DNA of 64,000 bases, taken from contig NC_092048.1 in assembly GCF_003086295.3 (NCBI RefSeq), forward strand, positions 91,120,626-91,184,625. Reading direction: 5' to 3'. Shown in pieces: positions 43,854 through 55,418 of the stretch (the first letter of the stretch is position 1; each line of letters starts with the position of its first letter). Under the pieces are notes generated by a model that saw nothing but the letters and a program-made list of their open reading frames with translations, was not told where the DNA came from and did no database searches. The stretch comes from Arachis hypogaea (Eukaryota; Streptophyta; Magnoliopsida; Fabales; Fabaceae). The position numbers and the translations under genes were made by a program.

Positions 43854-44343
43854 TGTTTTTCTGTGGATAAACTTTCGAGGTATATTTCGTCTCTTGCGTT
43901 GTTGTAATACACCTTTTCTTTAATGGAGTGAGAATAACTCGGACATCAAAGAACACGGAGGGTAGGTACCTGCAAAAGACACTTCGACGCTCAAGTCAAT
44001 AAGTGTTTAAGAGGTATAAAAATTCTATGATTATAGAATGTTAAACATGAAATAGAACTTATCATATGTATATAATAATTCTATGAATATAAAATGTAAG
44101 ACATGAAATAGAACTTATCATGTGTTGGGATATAGAAATTGGTGCCTTTTATAGGCATAGAGTTGATGAATAGAGTTGATGGTATGACCGTTGGTCATTA
44201 AGTCAGAATAATGGTCATTAAAAATGGAAATGATGGTCATTAAGTTGGTAATGAAGGTGTCGGTTACAAGCAAAGAATGAATGATAATTAAGGCCGAGTT
44301 ATAATTCATTATAACAATAACCGAGTTATAAGGTGACGGATCA
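43854..44343 (-). repeat. Element F 3' LTR
   Basis: 490 bp, about 57 bp longer than the 5' copy by indels. A purine-rich AAAGCTTGGAGGCTG precedes it on minus (44358-44344). Confidence 0.8.
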
Positions 44344-45589
44344 CAGCCTCCAAGCTTTGTCTACCAATCATATGATCTAGGCTAAGCTTAGAAAATTAAA
44401 TGAGTTATAACTCGCTAAATATATAAGTGAATAACGATATGGTGAGCCCTCAAGCTTAGTCGGGTTATTATGTCAGTAGTTATTCAAAAAATAATTGAGT
44501 CGTAAGAGTTATTCAATCAAGGTAGTAGTTGTGTGGGGGATACTTTTTCGCTTAAGAACAATTTTGCATGACATGCATATAGCATTTGATTGTATGTGAA
44601 TTGAAAAGTTCAGAAATAGGTATCCATTGACGGAATCGATTGTATGATCCGAGGATATAATGGTTAATTGTCTTGGGAATTTTTCCAGCCCACAACTGCT
44701 TATTGATGAATTTCTCGCTCAAAGCAATTAGTTATTGAATATTTACAATTTATAGTGAATGTCATATGACATAAATAAGAAAAATTGAGAAAATGAATAT
44801 GTATAAAGTTGCGACATATATTGAATAATATATATTGTAAAAGTAAAAGAGTTCAAAGTAGAAAAATATATCTTGAAAGTTGATAATTGTAGAGAAGAAG
44901 ACGACATATATAAATGTCATACATGTCAAAATGTGAATTATTTAATTTTATTTGTTAATATTATATAACTTTATTTCGTAGAATCTACATTAACTTATTA
45001 ATAAAGCAATAAAATAATTAATCATGTAATGATATAATAAATTTTGTTTAGTTATGAGGTATATTCTTTGTGAAAAAATAGAAAATTTGCATGTTTGTAA
45101 TTATTTTTTACTTAACTTTCTGCATTAAACAAATAGTAACATAAAATTTAATAGCATAAAGTAAATAATATAATAGTTATATACAATTGATTTTTGATAG
45201 AATCCAATTTTAAGACTTGAACTCATCATCACTGTCATTTAATTGTATAAATAAAATCATCAAGTAATAAGAATATAATACATGATGAAATAAAAATTCA
45301 ATTGGCATGGTTATTATATGTCATTATTGTAAATGAATGGCTTTGTATCCTGGTAAACGAATCCCCACACCTTCATATAGCTGTACCAGCAGGGTCGATC
45401 CCACGAGGATTGTGGTTTGAAGCAAGCTATGGTTAGCTTGCAGGTCTTAGTTAGGCAAATCAGAAGGTTGTTGGATTTGATAAGAGGTATTAAATAAAAT
45501 CTTAAACAAGATTGTTGAGATTAGTTAAAAAAATTGAATGTAATTCAAATTTTATGAACATGAGGGGAGTAGGAATTATTTTACTCTTT

Positions 45590-45605
45590 CCCACAGACGG
45601 CGCCA
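45590..45605 (-). promoter_or_regulatory. Element F primer binding site
   Basis: TGGCGCCGTCTGTGGG on minus, two bases after the LTR end; the form used by some Tat-lineage gypsy elements. I do not assign the tRNA. Confidence 0.7.
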
Positions 45606-45607
45606 AT

Positions 45608-46040
45608 TGTTCTTGTGTGGATGAACTTTCGAGGTATATCTCGTCTCTTGCGCTGTTGTAATACGCCTTTTCTTTAATGGAGTGAGAATAACTTGGACAT
45701 CGAAGAACACGGAGGGTGGATACCTGCAAAAGACACTCCGGTGCTAAAGTTAGTAATTGTTTAAGAGGGATAAGAATTCTATGATTATAAAATATTAAAC
45801 ATGAAATAGAACTTATCATGTGTCGAGATATAGAAATTGGTGCCTTTTATAGGCATAGAGTTGATGAATAGAGTTGATGATATGACCGTTGGTAATTAAG
45901 TCAGAATAATGGTGATTAAGATGGAAATAATGGTTATTAAGTTGGTAATGAATATGTCAGTTAAAGCAAAAAATGAATGATAATTAAGGCCGAGTTATAA
46001 TTTATTATAAACAATAACCGAGTTATAAGGTGACGGATCA
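45608..46040 (-). repeat. Element F 5' LTR
   Basis: 433 bp, matching 43854-44343, including AACTTTCGAGGTATATCTCG and CGGAGGGT-type stretches. Confidence 0.8.
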
Positions 46041-46177
46041 ATTTTATTTATTATTTTATTGTCATAAAACAATTTTTTCGATTAAATTACGATCGAACTG
46101 ATTAAACTAATAAATCAGTAAATCAGTAGTTAGAGCAGTTCAATGACCGACTCAATTTTCAGAACCTTGACAATTAC

Positions 46178-46545
46178 ACTAATTGTTGCTGATTAAATTA
46201 ACATTAATATACTAATATGACACTCGTTAATCCATGAAAATAAAAATAAAATCTCATTTTATTTAAAATTTACTTTACTATAAGATAAAGTATTAGCTAA
46301 ACTCATTATTTGATTGTTAACCTTCCAATAAATTAAATATGGAGAGAACATTATTTGGCGAGCATTGCAAGTATTTGGTGCTTATTGGATCACTTGAAGT
46401 TGAAGGAAAATCCTCCTAACCTAGCTTCAATAAGAGCTAGCTTCGATCTTAATTAATGGTAGAAATTTGTTGAAAAAATAAATAAATAAATAGTAGAGTG
46501 TAAAACGTGCAAGTAATAAAATACGTGAACGATAAATTACATATG
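46178..46545. other. AT-rich host sequence without a gene
   Basis: Between the hAT element and the phospholipase exon; no supportable feature apart from an AAAT run near 46476-46493. Confidence 0.6.
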
Positions 46546-46736
46546 CTAGCTTAGAGGGGGCATGTGGATGATTCTTCCAGTGAGCAAAGCGGCTTCCATG
46601 ACAAAATTGATAACCCTAATAACGTCATCCACTTTGCATGTGTTTTCCTTGAATGTAGGACCTCTTGACTTCTTAAACTTTTTCATACACCCTATGAATG
46701 TTTTGCTGCATTCTTCGCTTAGATAGTCATCAGCCA
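46546..46736 (-). pseudogene. Secretory phospholipase A2, orphan C-terminal exon
   Basis: After an acceptor-like ATGGCAG the minus strand reads DDYLSEECSKTFIGCMKKF, then GPTFKENTC and VINFVMEAALLTGRI, ending at TAG. This matches the last exon of plant low-molecular-weight sPLA2 (compare the family pattern NDYLSQEC ... PTFKGN.C ... VMEAAL.AG). These enzymes release fatty acids from the sn-2 position of phospholipids in the secretory pathway. The calcium loop and the His-Asp active site lie in earlier exons, which I do not find before the Mutator element at 47054 or anywhere else in the window. Either the gene is a relic, or its 5' exons lie beyond 64000, separated by at least 17 kb of insertions. 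Confidence 0.8.
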
Positions 46737-47044
46737 CTGCCATATCACAAATTCAAATCTTCATAAAATAATGATTACTACATTATATTCAACATTTTAT
46801 GTCAAGAAAATGAATAAGTACATGGAACAACTTTTAATTAACCTAACAATAATAACCAACATTTTATTTTAGTTACTTTTTTAATCTTTAATTTTTGAGA
46901 ATTTAAGATTTAGAATTAGGATTTAATATTTAAAATTTAGGATTCATGATTTTGGATTTAGGATTATTAACTTATCAAGTATGGGTGACAACAGTGTTAG
47001 ACGAGAAAAAAGAAAAAAATAATTGTGAGAAGTGAAGTAATATA
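46737..47044. other. AT-rich intron-like flank
   Basis: Upstream (minus) of the phospholipase exon and interrupted by the Mutator element. No coding sequence. Confidence 0.55.
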
Positions 47045-47053
47045 TAAAAGTAA

Positions 47054-47360
47054 GGGCAAGTTACTTAAATAAATAGATTAGAGAAAATATTTACCTGAAT
47101 GTGTAAAACTGGTTCTTGTTACCTGCATGTGCAAAAAGCCATTTCTATGTAAACCGTGGCAACCCACCACGGTTTCAGAACGTACGTAAACCGTGGAGAC
47201 CCACAGCGGATTATGATTGAAAAAATTAGAGTGTAAACCGTGGTAGGTCACCACGGTTTACTAAGGAGAAATTGCGTGCATAAACCGTGGAGAGTCACCA
47301 CGGTTTATGAAGAAATCCTTTTGCACATAAAACCCTGTGGGTCACCACGGTTTATGTTGA
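47054..47360 (+). repeat. MULE left terminal inverted repeat with internal palindromes
   Basis: Contains five units of form AAACCGTGG-N7-CCACGGTTT or decayed versions, starting near 47151, 47190, 47233, 47282 and 47328. Mirrored in the right end. Confidence 0.85.
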
Positions 47361-47415
47361 CAGGAAGTCTATATATATGTTGGTGATTCAAGCTCCATAA
47401 GAGATCATTCTCACA

Positions 47416-50035
47416 ATGGCTAGTGAGGAAGAGAGTTTTCTTGCCCTAGTGCATTGCTCTGGGAAAATAAAAAAAAGCAAAAGCAAAGGTGTGAAGTTTA
47501 CCGACAGAGAACCACTAAGTGTTTTTATCAGGTCGTCGATGACTTTGTCAGATCTGAAGAACAGCATCTTGGAGAAGCTTGGCGTGTTGGGTAGCAAGTG
47601 GGTGAAGAAACTATTCTACAAGATTCCCATGGCGGTTGTATCGACCGGTGTTCAGTATGAAACCTTTGCGGTTAAGGCTGATGAAGATATTAGGGTTCTG
47701 TTCTACTGTGTACGGAGTTTTCCGGAGATCAGAATCCATGAGTTGTTCGCGAAGTTGGAGGTTGGTGTCGATAGTTCTGGGGCATCCGCGCCAGTTCCCT
47801 GCCCAGCTGCCGCGGGTGGTGCATCTAGTTCGATGCCTGCGGTCATACCGTATGTTCCGCCGGTTCAATCACCTTCGTTTGCGGCTGATTTAGACCGAAC
47901 AGAGGTTGTTGGTTCTATACCTTTGGAGAATGCAGTAGTCATTGAGCCTCCGCACGTTGTGGGCACCGGTGGTGGCCTCGTACCTTATATCGAAGACTTT
48001 GGTGGACCTGATCAAGTAGAGAATGCAATGCGTGACGATGAGTCTGACCAGGAGCCTGTTGATATCGATGGTGACAGCGACGATGACAGACGTGGCGATC
48101 CACATGCGCAGCATAGGCCAGCAAGTTCTGGTTCTCATCACTACCCTCCACACTTCTCGACACTAAACTTGGAAGCTCTTGGTCAACAGGAAGACAGTGG
48201 TAACAGAGTGGGGGGATCTTCTACAGAATTTCAGATTGGGCAATCATTCCAGAGTAAAGATGAAGCTGTGCTGAGTGTAAAGGACTATAGCATCCGGCGA
48301 GGTGTTGAGTACAGAGTCATCGAATCGGATCATTTGAAGTATCATGGAAAATACAAGGAATTCGGCAAGGGTTGTAGTTGGTTGATTCGTGTAGCGCTTC
48401 GTGCACGAAAGGGGACTTGGGAGGTTAGGAGGTACAACGGGCCACACACATGCCTCGCAACTTCTATTTCAAGTGATCACCGTCAGCTGGACTACCACGT
48501 TATCTGTGCGAGGATTCTTCCTATGGTTAGGGCAGATGCTGCGGTTACGGTAAAGGTACTTCAACAAGCGACAGAAGCTGATTACGGTTTCAGGCCTAGT
48601 TACAGGAAGGTTTGGATGGCTAAGCAGAAGACAGTGGCAGAAATATATGGAGATTGGGAAGAGTCTTACGCGGAGTTGCCACGTTGGATGCTAGGGATCC
48701 AGGCGACAATGCCGGGAACAATCACGGTGCTGAAGAGTGAAGACGTCTCTTGTTCGGATTGGTGGTGGGGTTGATGAGTCCACCGAGTACTTTCACCGGC
48801 TATTCTGAACATTTCCACCCTGTATCAAGGCATTCCGGCATTGCAAGCCCCTCGTCAGTATTGATGGTACCCACTTGTATGGGAAGTATGGAGGGACGCT
48901 GCTGTTGGCGATAGCTCAGGACGGGAACTCGAACATCCTCCCGATAGCATTTGCCCTTGTGGAGGGCGAAAATGCAGAGTCGTGGTCATTCTTCTTGTCC
49001 AATCTCTGAGAGCATGTGACTCCTCAGGAGGGTATCCTTGTTATCTCTGACAGGCATAATGGGATCAAGGCAGCGCTTGAGGCACCTGAGACTGGGTGGC
49101 TGCCTCCTCGGGCGTTCCGGGCCTACTGTATTAGGCATGTGGCTGCGAATTTCACCCTAACGTTCAAAGGTAAGGACTCCAGGAGGCTGTTGGTGAATGC
49201 TGCCTACGCAAAGACTGAGGCTGAGTTTTACTACTGGTTTGACATCATGCGGACTGAGAATCCAGCAATGTGTGACTGGGCCAACCGGATGGAGTATGAC
49301 AAATGGACCCAACATGAGGATGCTGGTCGACAGTTCGGGCACATGACCACAAACATCAGTGAATGTGTGAACTCCGTGCTAAAGGGAACTCGCAACCTGC
49401 CGGTCACATCTTTGGTTAAGTCAACCTACGGGAGGCTTGCTCAGCTATTTGTGGTACGGGGACAGACAGCAGAGGCACAACTCGGATCTGGGCATGAATT
49501 CTGTCAGGCCTTGGTAAAGTCTATTGATCGGAACCTAAGAGACTCGAGGTGCTTCACTGTGACATTATATGACAGGCAGCAGTCCGAGTACACCGTCGCG
49601 GAGACAACACCAACCGGCAACTTCTCCCTCGGCAGCTACAGAGTCTCCCTTAAAGATCACCGATGCGACTGTGGCCACTTTCAGGCGCTGCATTATCCTT
49701 GTTGCCACGCCATTGCGTGTTGCGCCTACTCCCGGCTTAACTGGGCGTCATATGTTCACGAGGTGTATCGTATGAGTGAGGTGTTCAACGTTTACAAGGA
49801 GGGGTTTCTCCCACCTATCCCTGAAGGACTATGGCCTCCATATGCTGGGCCTACCATCATTCCTGACCCTAATATGCGGCGTGCAAAGGAAGGTCGTCCA
49901 AAGGTAACCAGGATCCGTGGAAGTATAGATCAGTCTCAGGAGAACCAGCCGAAGCGATGTGGACTATGCCGTCAGCCTGGGCATACGCGGAGGAACTGTC
50001 ACCAGCGAAGACAGAGTGGTGGAGGGGATGCGTAG
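47416..50035 (+). pseudogene. MuDR-type transposase, decayed
   Basis: Would cut and join the element ends. Start MASEEESFLALVHCSGKI, with a PB1/ubiquitin-like N-terminal part (1-120), an acidic/Pro linker, then the MuDR domain (about 275-350: FQIGQSFQSKDEAVLSVKDY, GCSWLIRVAL). A frameshift near 48740 ends the first frame at 48774. The catalytic part continues in another frame with VSIDGTHLYGKYGG and ALVEGENAESWSFF, and past a TGA (49007) with ISDRHNGIKAALEAP. A further TGA is at 48807, where Trp is usual. The C terminus (to 50035) has the SWIM zinc motif CDCGHFQALHYPCCHAIACC and the zinc knuckle CGLCRQPGHTRRNC. It starts 56 bp after the left terminal repeat. Family clear; function lost. Confidence 0.93.
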
Positions 50036-50377
50036 ATCTCATGTCGTGTATTATGCAATCTATGATGTTTCAGTTGCATCAGGGTCTAGATAATGTTAGT
50101 AATGTATGGTTGGTTAAGTCTGTGACTGTCAACATGTTTATCTAATGCAAAAATTTCAATTGAATAAATTCCTGTTATTTTACCTATTAATGTATCGTTC
50201 ATATTGTGCATTATAATATAAACCGTAGAGCTAAATATCAAATAAGCTGAAACCGGTCAAACTGATTGGTCAAAAGAAAAATAACATTTAACATAAGTCT
50301 GAAAGCCATAAACACTAAGTAGCATGCTCAATACATAAAATAACAAAGTCCCTAACGGACAGGAACATATAACATAA

Positions 50378-53148
50378 CTAATCAGAATCCTCAATGGTGT
50401 CACTGTCATCATCGTCGAACTGGCCAAGCAGGTGACCTCCGGTACCACACAAAGGAGGACGCCTCACACGCCTAGGTCTCTGATCTGCCTCTGGTGCTGA
50501 GGGCTGTGCGGGAATGGCGCTGAAAGCAGAGGCAGGTGTCCCTCCTAACGCAAACCATGGGTCAGACGGAGAAACTGCAGGCTCGTTGAGGTCCACTGCC
50601 AACTGAGCCTGAACATCGTCACTCCTGGGCTGCTGATCAGCAAACTGGGCATGCTCCTCAGGCATCTATGGCCTATAATGGGTATCTTCATCATCCCTAA
50701 GCATGTTTGCTATGTCCATGTAGAACTCGGACTGAGTAACAAGATCATCAATGTCCATCCCGACAGCCGCGGTAGTAAACTCGGCAAAAGCATGTGGGCT
50801 AACGTTCCCAAAGAGCTGAGAGCTAGAACCCACCTCGAACGTCGGCCGATCCATAGCTGATGCTGATCCAACTACCTCCTCACCGGGCACGTGATGACTG
50901 CCGTCCCCCTGCTCGGATGGTCCTCTATCAGGCGCACCTCGACGGTTAGGCCGCGCAGGTGGTCGTCTGCCTCTACATCGAGGAACACGGTAGTCCACTG
51001 CATCCCCAGGCTCAGCTCCAGGAACATCCTCCTCCAAACGGTCCGCAAACTCCCTCCACTCGCGATCGGTGGTCCGGGTCCCTATACGGCGACACCGATC
51101 GACTCGTTTGTTATCTGGTCTGTCATAAACGTGCACTCTAGGAGGTGCCTGCGACGACCCTCTGTGACGCACCTCCTCAGTCAGCACAATCGGCCTCGGA
51201 TCCTGAAATGCTACATCTGGGGATAGGAACCTGTGCGCCACACGGCACCACCAGTCCAGGTACTCTGCTGATGGACCAGGGTCCATGACTCGATCGACCC
51301 ATATGACTGACCGAAGCCTGTCCTTCCAATGCTGGTGCCACTCCTGATAATATGAAGGAAACCACCGGTCCCCACCCCTACCATCCTTCGCATGTAGCCA
51401 ATCTATGTTCAGAGCTGGCTCTGGAAGATGCTGAACACCCCCGAACTGGGGTAGAACCCTATCGACCTGGTGCCACTCGATCGCAGCAAAATATATCAGG
51501 CTAGTGACGGCCGTCCATAGCCGTCGGTGCTCGTCAGCTAGAATCTCCGGATGAATGACAGCACCAACATCAACAGAAGAATAAGGCTCCCACACAAACT
51601 GCATAGAAACAGTAAGAGTTTGCTGAGACAGTCACATTTAACAAAAACTAGTACAGGTATCAGTAATAAATAAATGACTCACATCGTGGGCACGCAGCCG
51701 ATCCAGTGCAAGGCGTGCGGAAAGTAATCTCTGTGCCCCTGCATCGTTCCTCGGCACAAACTCAGCCCACCTACAATTTTAATTGAAATGATGTCAAAAC
51801 AAACCATAACACATGATGTATTTAAAATTTATTAACAGATAATACTAAACCCTACCTGGAAGCAAGAGGAAACCCGAACCGGTCAAAGCCAGTGGGCCTC
51901 AGAGTGGGAAACCTCCAGAAAATCCAAGACTGTAGTAGCTGTAGCGGCCCAGCCAAGTTAACGACGTTCCAGTTTGTTCCACGACAAAGACACCTATACA
52001 ACCAGGCCAGTGCAGCGGAGCCCCAGCTATATCTGCCCAAGTCGTCCAACGATGCCAAATAAGGCAACCAGCGAAGGTGAACCCTGTTTGCGTTCTTGTC
52101 CGCAAACAGCTGAGACGACAACAGCATCAGGATATAAGCGCGTGCGTATACACGCACGGTCTCATCAGTAGCATCTGCAGGGAGAACCCGGAACCTCTCG
52201 TGGAACCATGTGTAGCACACTGTCATCTGCTTGATTTTACTCTGTGGAGGTAACTCCCCGAACAACTCCCGAAACCACACCCATGCTGGTCTACCGTGTT
52301 ACATCAGATTCTCAAACTCAGTCAAGCACCCACTAACGGGCACACCATCAATCGGCAAACCCAGCTGATATGCAACATCCTATAAAGTAATGGTGCACTC
52401 ACCAAATGGCATATGGAACGTGTGGGTCTCCGGACGCCACCGCTCAATAAATGCGCTAAGGAGAGATTAATCAACCCAGAACCACTGACTGTTTAGCCTA
52501 GCCAGATGATACAAGCCGGCAGTCTCCAGATACGGTATAATCCGGTCATGTAAGGGCATATTCTGCTGCCTCCTAACGGCGCTAATAACCCTACTAGGCT
52601 GCAAAACGTGGGTAACAAAATCCCTTAACATACAACCATTACAAACAACACCAAACATAATTTTCGTAAAAATTATTAGACTCGTCACATTAAATTCATT
52701 GATTCTAAAGGAAAAAAATATTATAACAATATAAATAGAGGAAAAAAATATTATTCAATATAAATAGAAGAAAAAAATATTATTCAATAAAATATTTACA
52801 TTTATAACAAAATATTTTAGAAAAATACTATTAACCAGACTTACAAGATAAATAAGCATAATAAAATATGCATTATTCAGTAGACAATATTAATAAATGC
52901 CTCACATTTGGATTGACAGTAACCATAATAATATCAATATTTATGTAAATAACATTAATCAGAATAACAATACAAATAAGCATAATAAAATATTTTTACT
53001 AACAATATCCCTAATAATATCAATTGCTATATTAGTATGAATTTTAATAACAATAATAACGACAGAAACAGTAACTAACCTCTTCGTCGATATATCCTGC
53101 CACGTGAGCGACGCCATTTAGTCAGTACAAGCGATCCTCACCCTCCAT
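50378..53148 (-). pseudogene. Plant mobile domain (PMD, aminotransferase-like) gene, four exons, five nonsense codons
   Basis: Exons on minus: 53148-53080 (starts MEGEDRLY; NGVAHVAGYIDEE), 52598-51856 (MPLHDRIIPYLETAGLYHLA, RWRPETHTFHMPFGECTITL, WGSAALAWLYRCLCR), 51770-51683 (WAEFVPRNDAGAQRLL) and 51598-50378. Donors are GTTAGT, GTAGGG and GTGAGT, and each intron ends in AG. The N-terminal three quarters is the PMD, known from MAIN/MAIL proteins in plants and from Mutator- and gypsy-borne copies; the role in transposons is unproven. The C terminus is acidic and disordered-looking. In-frame stops lie in exon 1, three in exon 2 and one at 50666-50668 in exon 4. The stops in exons 1 and 4 and at least two in exon 2 fit C-to-T changes at CGA, CAG or CAA codons. 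It ends 340 bp from the transposase, tail to tail. Confidence 0.88.
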
Positions 53149-53284
53149 TGGCTCCACCACCCACTTCTCCTTCAAACCTCCAAAGTTTTGCCAAATCCTC
53201 TCAACACAACAACAACTTTCTTTTTTTTTGTTCCTTACCAAATGATCCGTTCTAACCTTCCACGGATTACTTATATAGCCACAC

Positions 53285-53590
53285 ACACATAAACCGTGGT
53301 GACCCACAGGGTTTTATGTGCAAAAGGATTTCTTCATAAACCGTGGTGACTCTCCACGGTTTATGCACGCAATTTCTCCTTAGTAAACCGTGGTGACCTA
53401 CCACAGTTTACACTCTAATTTTTTCAATCATAATCCGTTGTGGGTCTCCACGGTTTATGTACGTTCTAAAACCGTGGTGGGTTGCCACGGTTTACATAGA
53501 AATGGCTTTTTGCACATGCAGGTAACAAGAACCAGTTTTGCACATTCAGGTAAATATTTTCTCTAATCTATTTATTTAAGTAACTTGCCC
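53285..53590 (-). repeat. MULE right terminal inverted repeat
   Basis: Inverted copy of 47054-47360 with the same set of CCGTGG/CCACGG palindromes and few differences. The PMD start codon lies about 140 bp inside it. Confidence 0.88.
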
Positions 53591-53599
53591 TAAAAGTAA

Positions 53600-53918
53600 A
53601 TAAAAATATTCAAAAAATAATAAAAATCAGTTAAAAATAATCTAAAATAAATTAAATATTATTTTCTAAACTTTTAATTTTTATTTTTTAGTTAATATTT
53701 ATTAATTTTTAAGATTATTTTTTATTTTAAATTCTAAATACTGAATCGTAATTTTTAAATTTTAAATACTAAACTAATCTTAAACTTTAAAAAAATGAAG
53801 ATTGAAAAAAATTATTTTACGATAGATAAAAAAGTTATTAAAAAATTATTTTATTCTTATTCTTCTTTCTATTGTCCTTATGTGGGTCCTCAAGAGAGGA
53901 AAATTATGCTGTTTTCAC
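53600..53918. other. AT-rich host sequence, no gene
   Basis: T/A-rich spacer between two DNA transposons. No feature seen. Confidence 0.6.
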
Positions 53919-54241
53919 TTAGACCATCTCTAGTAGAGAATTCATCCCAATTTCTATTTATGACCCACGTGTCATAAAAAATAACTCCACATCAGCTTTT
54001 GCGTCATAAACAGTAAATAGAAACTCAAATTATTTCTCTCTTCTCCATTAGGAGGAACTAACTTTAGTCCCTATTGTAATCCCACTTAATTAATTAATTA
54101 ATTAACGTAATTAAAATTAATATAATTACTATTTTTTTTACAATAATATTTTTTAAATTTATAAATTCAGAAATAATTTATTGTTAAAAAATATTAATAT
54201 TAAAAAAAAGCATATATAAAAATAATACACAATATATAATT

Positions 54242-55418
54242 TCACAGTGCAAAATCTTCCTCTCCCAATTCAGGTTGTGATAAGCCGTTTTTGACATCGT
54301 CATACTTTAAGTCTTGAGAAAAATTTCCTGCATAAGTATCTCTTTCATCCTCAACAATCATATTATGCAATATAATACAAGCTTGCATTATATTTGCAAG
54401 TTTCTTCTTTTCCCAAAAGTGCCTAGACCACGTATAATTGCAAAGCGTGCTTGCAACACTCCGAATGCTTGCTCTACATCTTTTCTTTGCCCTTCTTGGT
54501 ATTGTACAAATAATTTGCGTTTCTCCCCTTGTGGTTTTGAGATTGATTTGACAAATGCGACCCATTCAGGATAAATACCATCTGCTAAATAGTATCCCAT
54601 AGTATAGTTATCACCTTTAATAGTATAGTTTACCTCTGGAGCACGGTCATTTAGAATATCATCGAACACTGGTGAACGTTCTAACATGTTGATATCATTA
54701 TTTGAACCAGAAACTCCAAAGAACGCATGCCATATCCAAAGGTCTGAAGATGCTACAACCTCAACTACTATGGTTGCAACTCCATGATAACCACTCATGT
54801 ACATACTTTTCCACGCCTTTGGACAATGCTACCCAACATGCCAAGAAAGCCACGACCTTCCGCCATTTGTAGCAGGCGTCGTACATCATTTGAATTTGGT
54901 TTTCGCAAGTATTCATCCTCGAACACCAAAATGACACCTTCAACAAAATTTTCCAAGCATTCAATTGTAGTGCTCCCTCCTATGCACACATAATCATCAA
55001 TGGCATCAGCAGCTACGCCATATGCTAACATTCGTATCATAACAGTGCATTTTTGGAGTGGTGACAAGCCTCTTCTCCCAGTTGCATCGACCCTCTGTTG
55101 AAAATACGGATAGGAATTTGAGAGAGCATCTACTATCCGAAGAAATACATGTCTTCTCATTCGAAATCTCTGTCGAAAAATATCAGCATTATACATCGGC
55201 TCATCTGCAAAGTAATCTTGAAAAAGGCAATCATGTCCTGCTTCTCGATCTCTATTAATCCATGTACAAGGAGTTGGGATAGAGCTTCTATCAATATCTT
55301 CTTCTTCTAAAGCATCGAATAAACTCTCATCGATCCAACTATCTATGAGTGTATTATCCCCCCGTCTTCTTTTACCTTACAAAGCCTCATTAAACATATC
55401 ATCAAAATTTCTAGCCAT
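54242..55418 (-). pseudogene. Harbinger transposase (HARBI1/DDE_Tnp_4 type), decayed
   Basis: Starts MARNFDDMFNEAL at 55418, then a TAA, then WINRDREAGHDCLFQDYF and DIFRQRFRMRRHVFLRIVDA. The nuclease core carries ASSDLWIWHAFFGVSGSNND, GYYLADGIYPEW and EGQRKDVEQAFGVLQARFAI, and the end is MQACIILHNMIVEDE. These are the conserved blocks of plant PIF/Harbinger transposase. Frameshifts near 54800 and 54430 and at least one stop split it. It normally works with the Myb-like protein encoded upstream to bind and cut the ends. Confidence 0.9.

Larger units (their letters stand above)
43854..46040 (-). mobile_element. Element F: short non-autonomous LTR retrotransposon
   Basis: Minus orientation: 5' LTR 46040-45608, primer-site sequence at 45605-45590, about 1.26 kb noncoding interior, 3' LTR 44343-43854. 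The LTRs begin TGATCCGTCACC and end ..AACA. Flanked by perfect 5-bp duplications ATTTT (43849-43853, 46041-46045). Nested in the hAT element. No gag or pol frame, so it was mobilised by another element. Confidence 0.85.
42669..46169. mobile_element. Non-autonomous hAT-like DNA transposon
   Basis: The ends are imperfect inverted repeats, CAAGGTTTTAAAAACCGG and (from the right, minus) CAAGGTTCTGAAAATTGAG, flanked by perfect 8-bp duplications ACAATTAC (42661-42668 and 46170-46177), the hAT length. No transposase frame. A GC/CT-rich stretch at 42840-43190 looks like a 5' UTR plus first exon followed by an intron-like T-rich part; I cannot identify it. It also holds retroelement F. Confidence 0.85.
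47054..53590 (+). mobile_element. Mutator-like element (MULE) carrying transposase and plant-mobile-domain genes
   Basis: 6537 bp. Inverted ends of about 300 bp (47054-47360; 53285-53590) begin GGGCAAGTTACTTAAATAAA. Flanked by perfect 9-bp duplications TAAAAGTAA (47045-47053, 53591-53599), diagnostic of Mutator. A transposase on plus and a plant-mobile-domain gene on minus converge near 50040-50370. Both have stops, so it is inactive but structurally complete. Confidence 0.93.

Noticed and set aside
50651..51393. Plus- and minus-strand frames within the PMD gene region
   Set aside because: Antisense or off-frame shadows; only the spliced minus frame shows PMD motifs.
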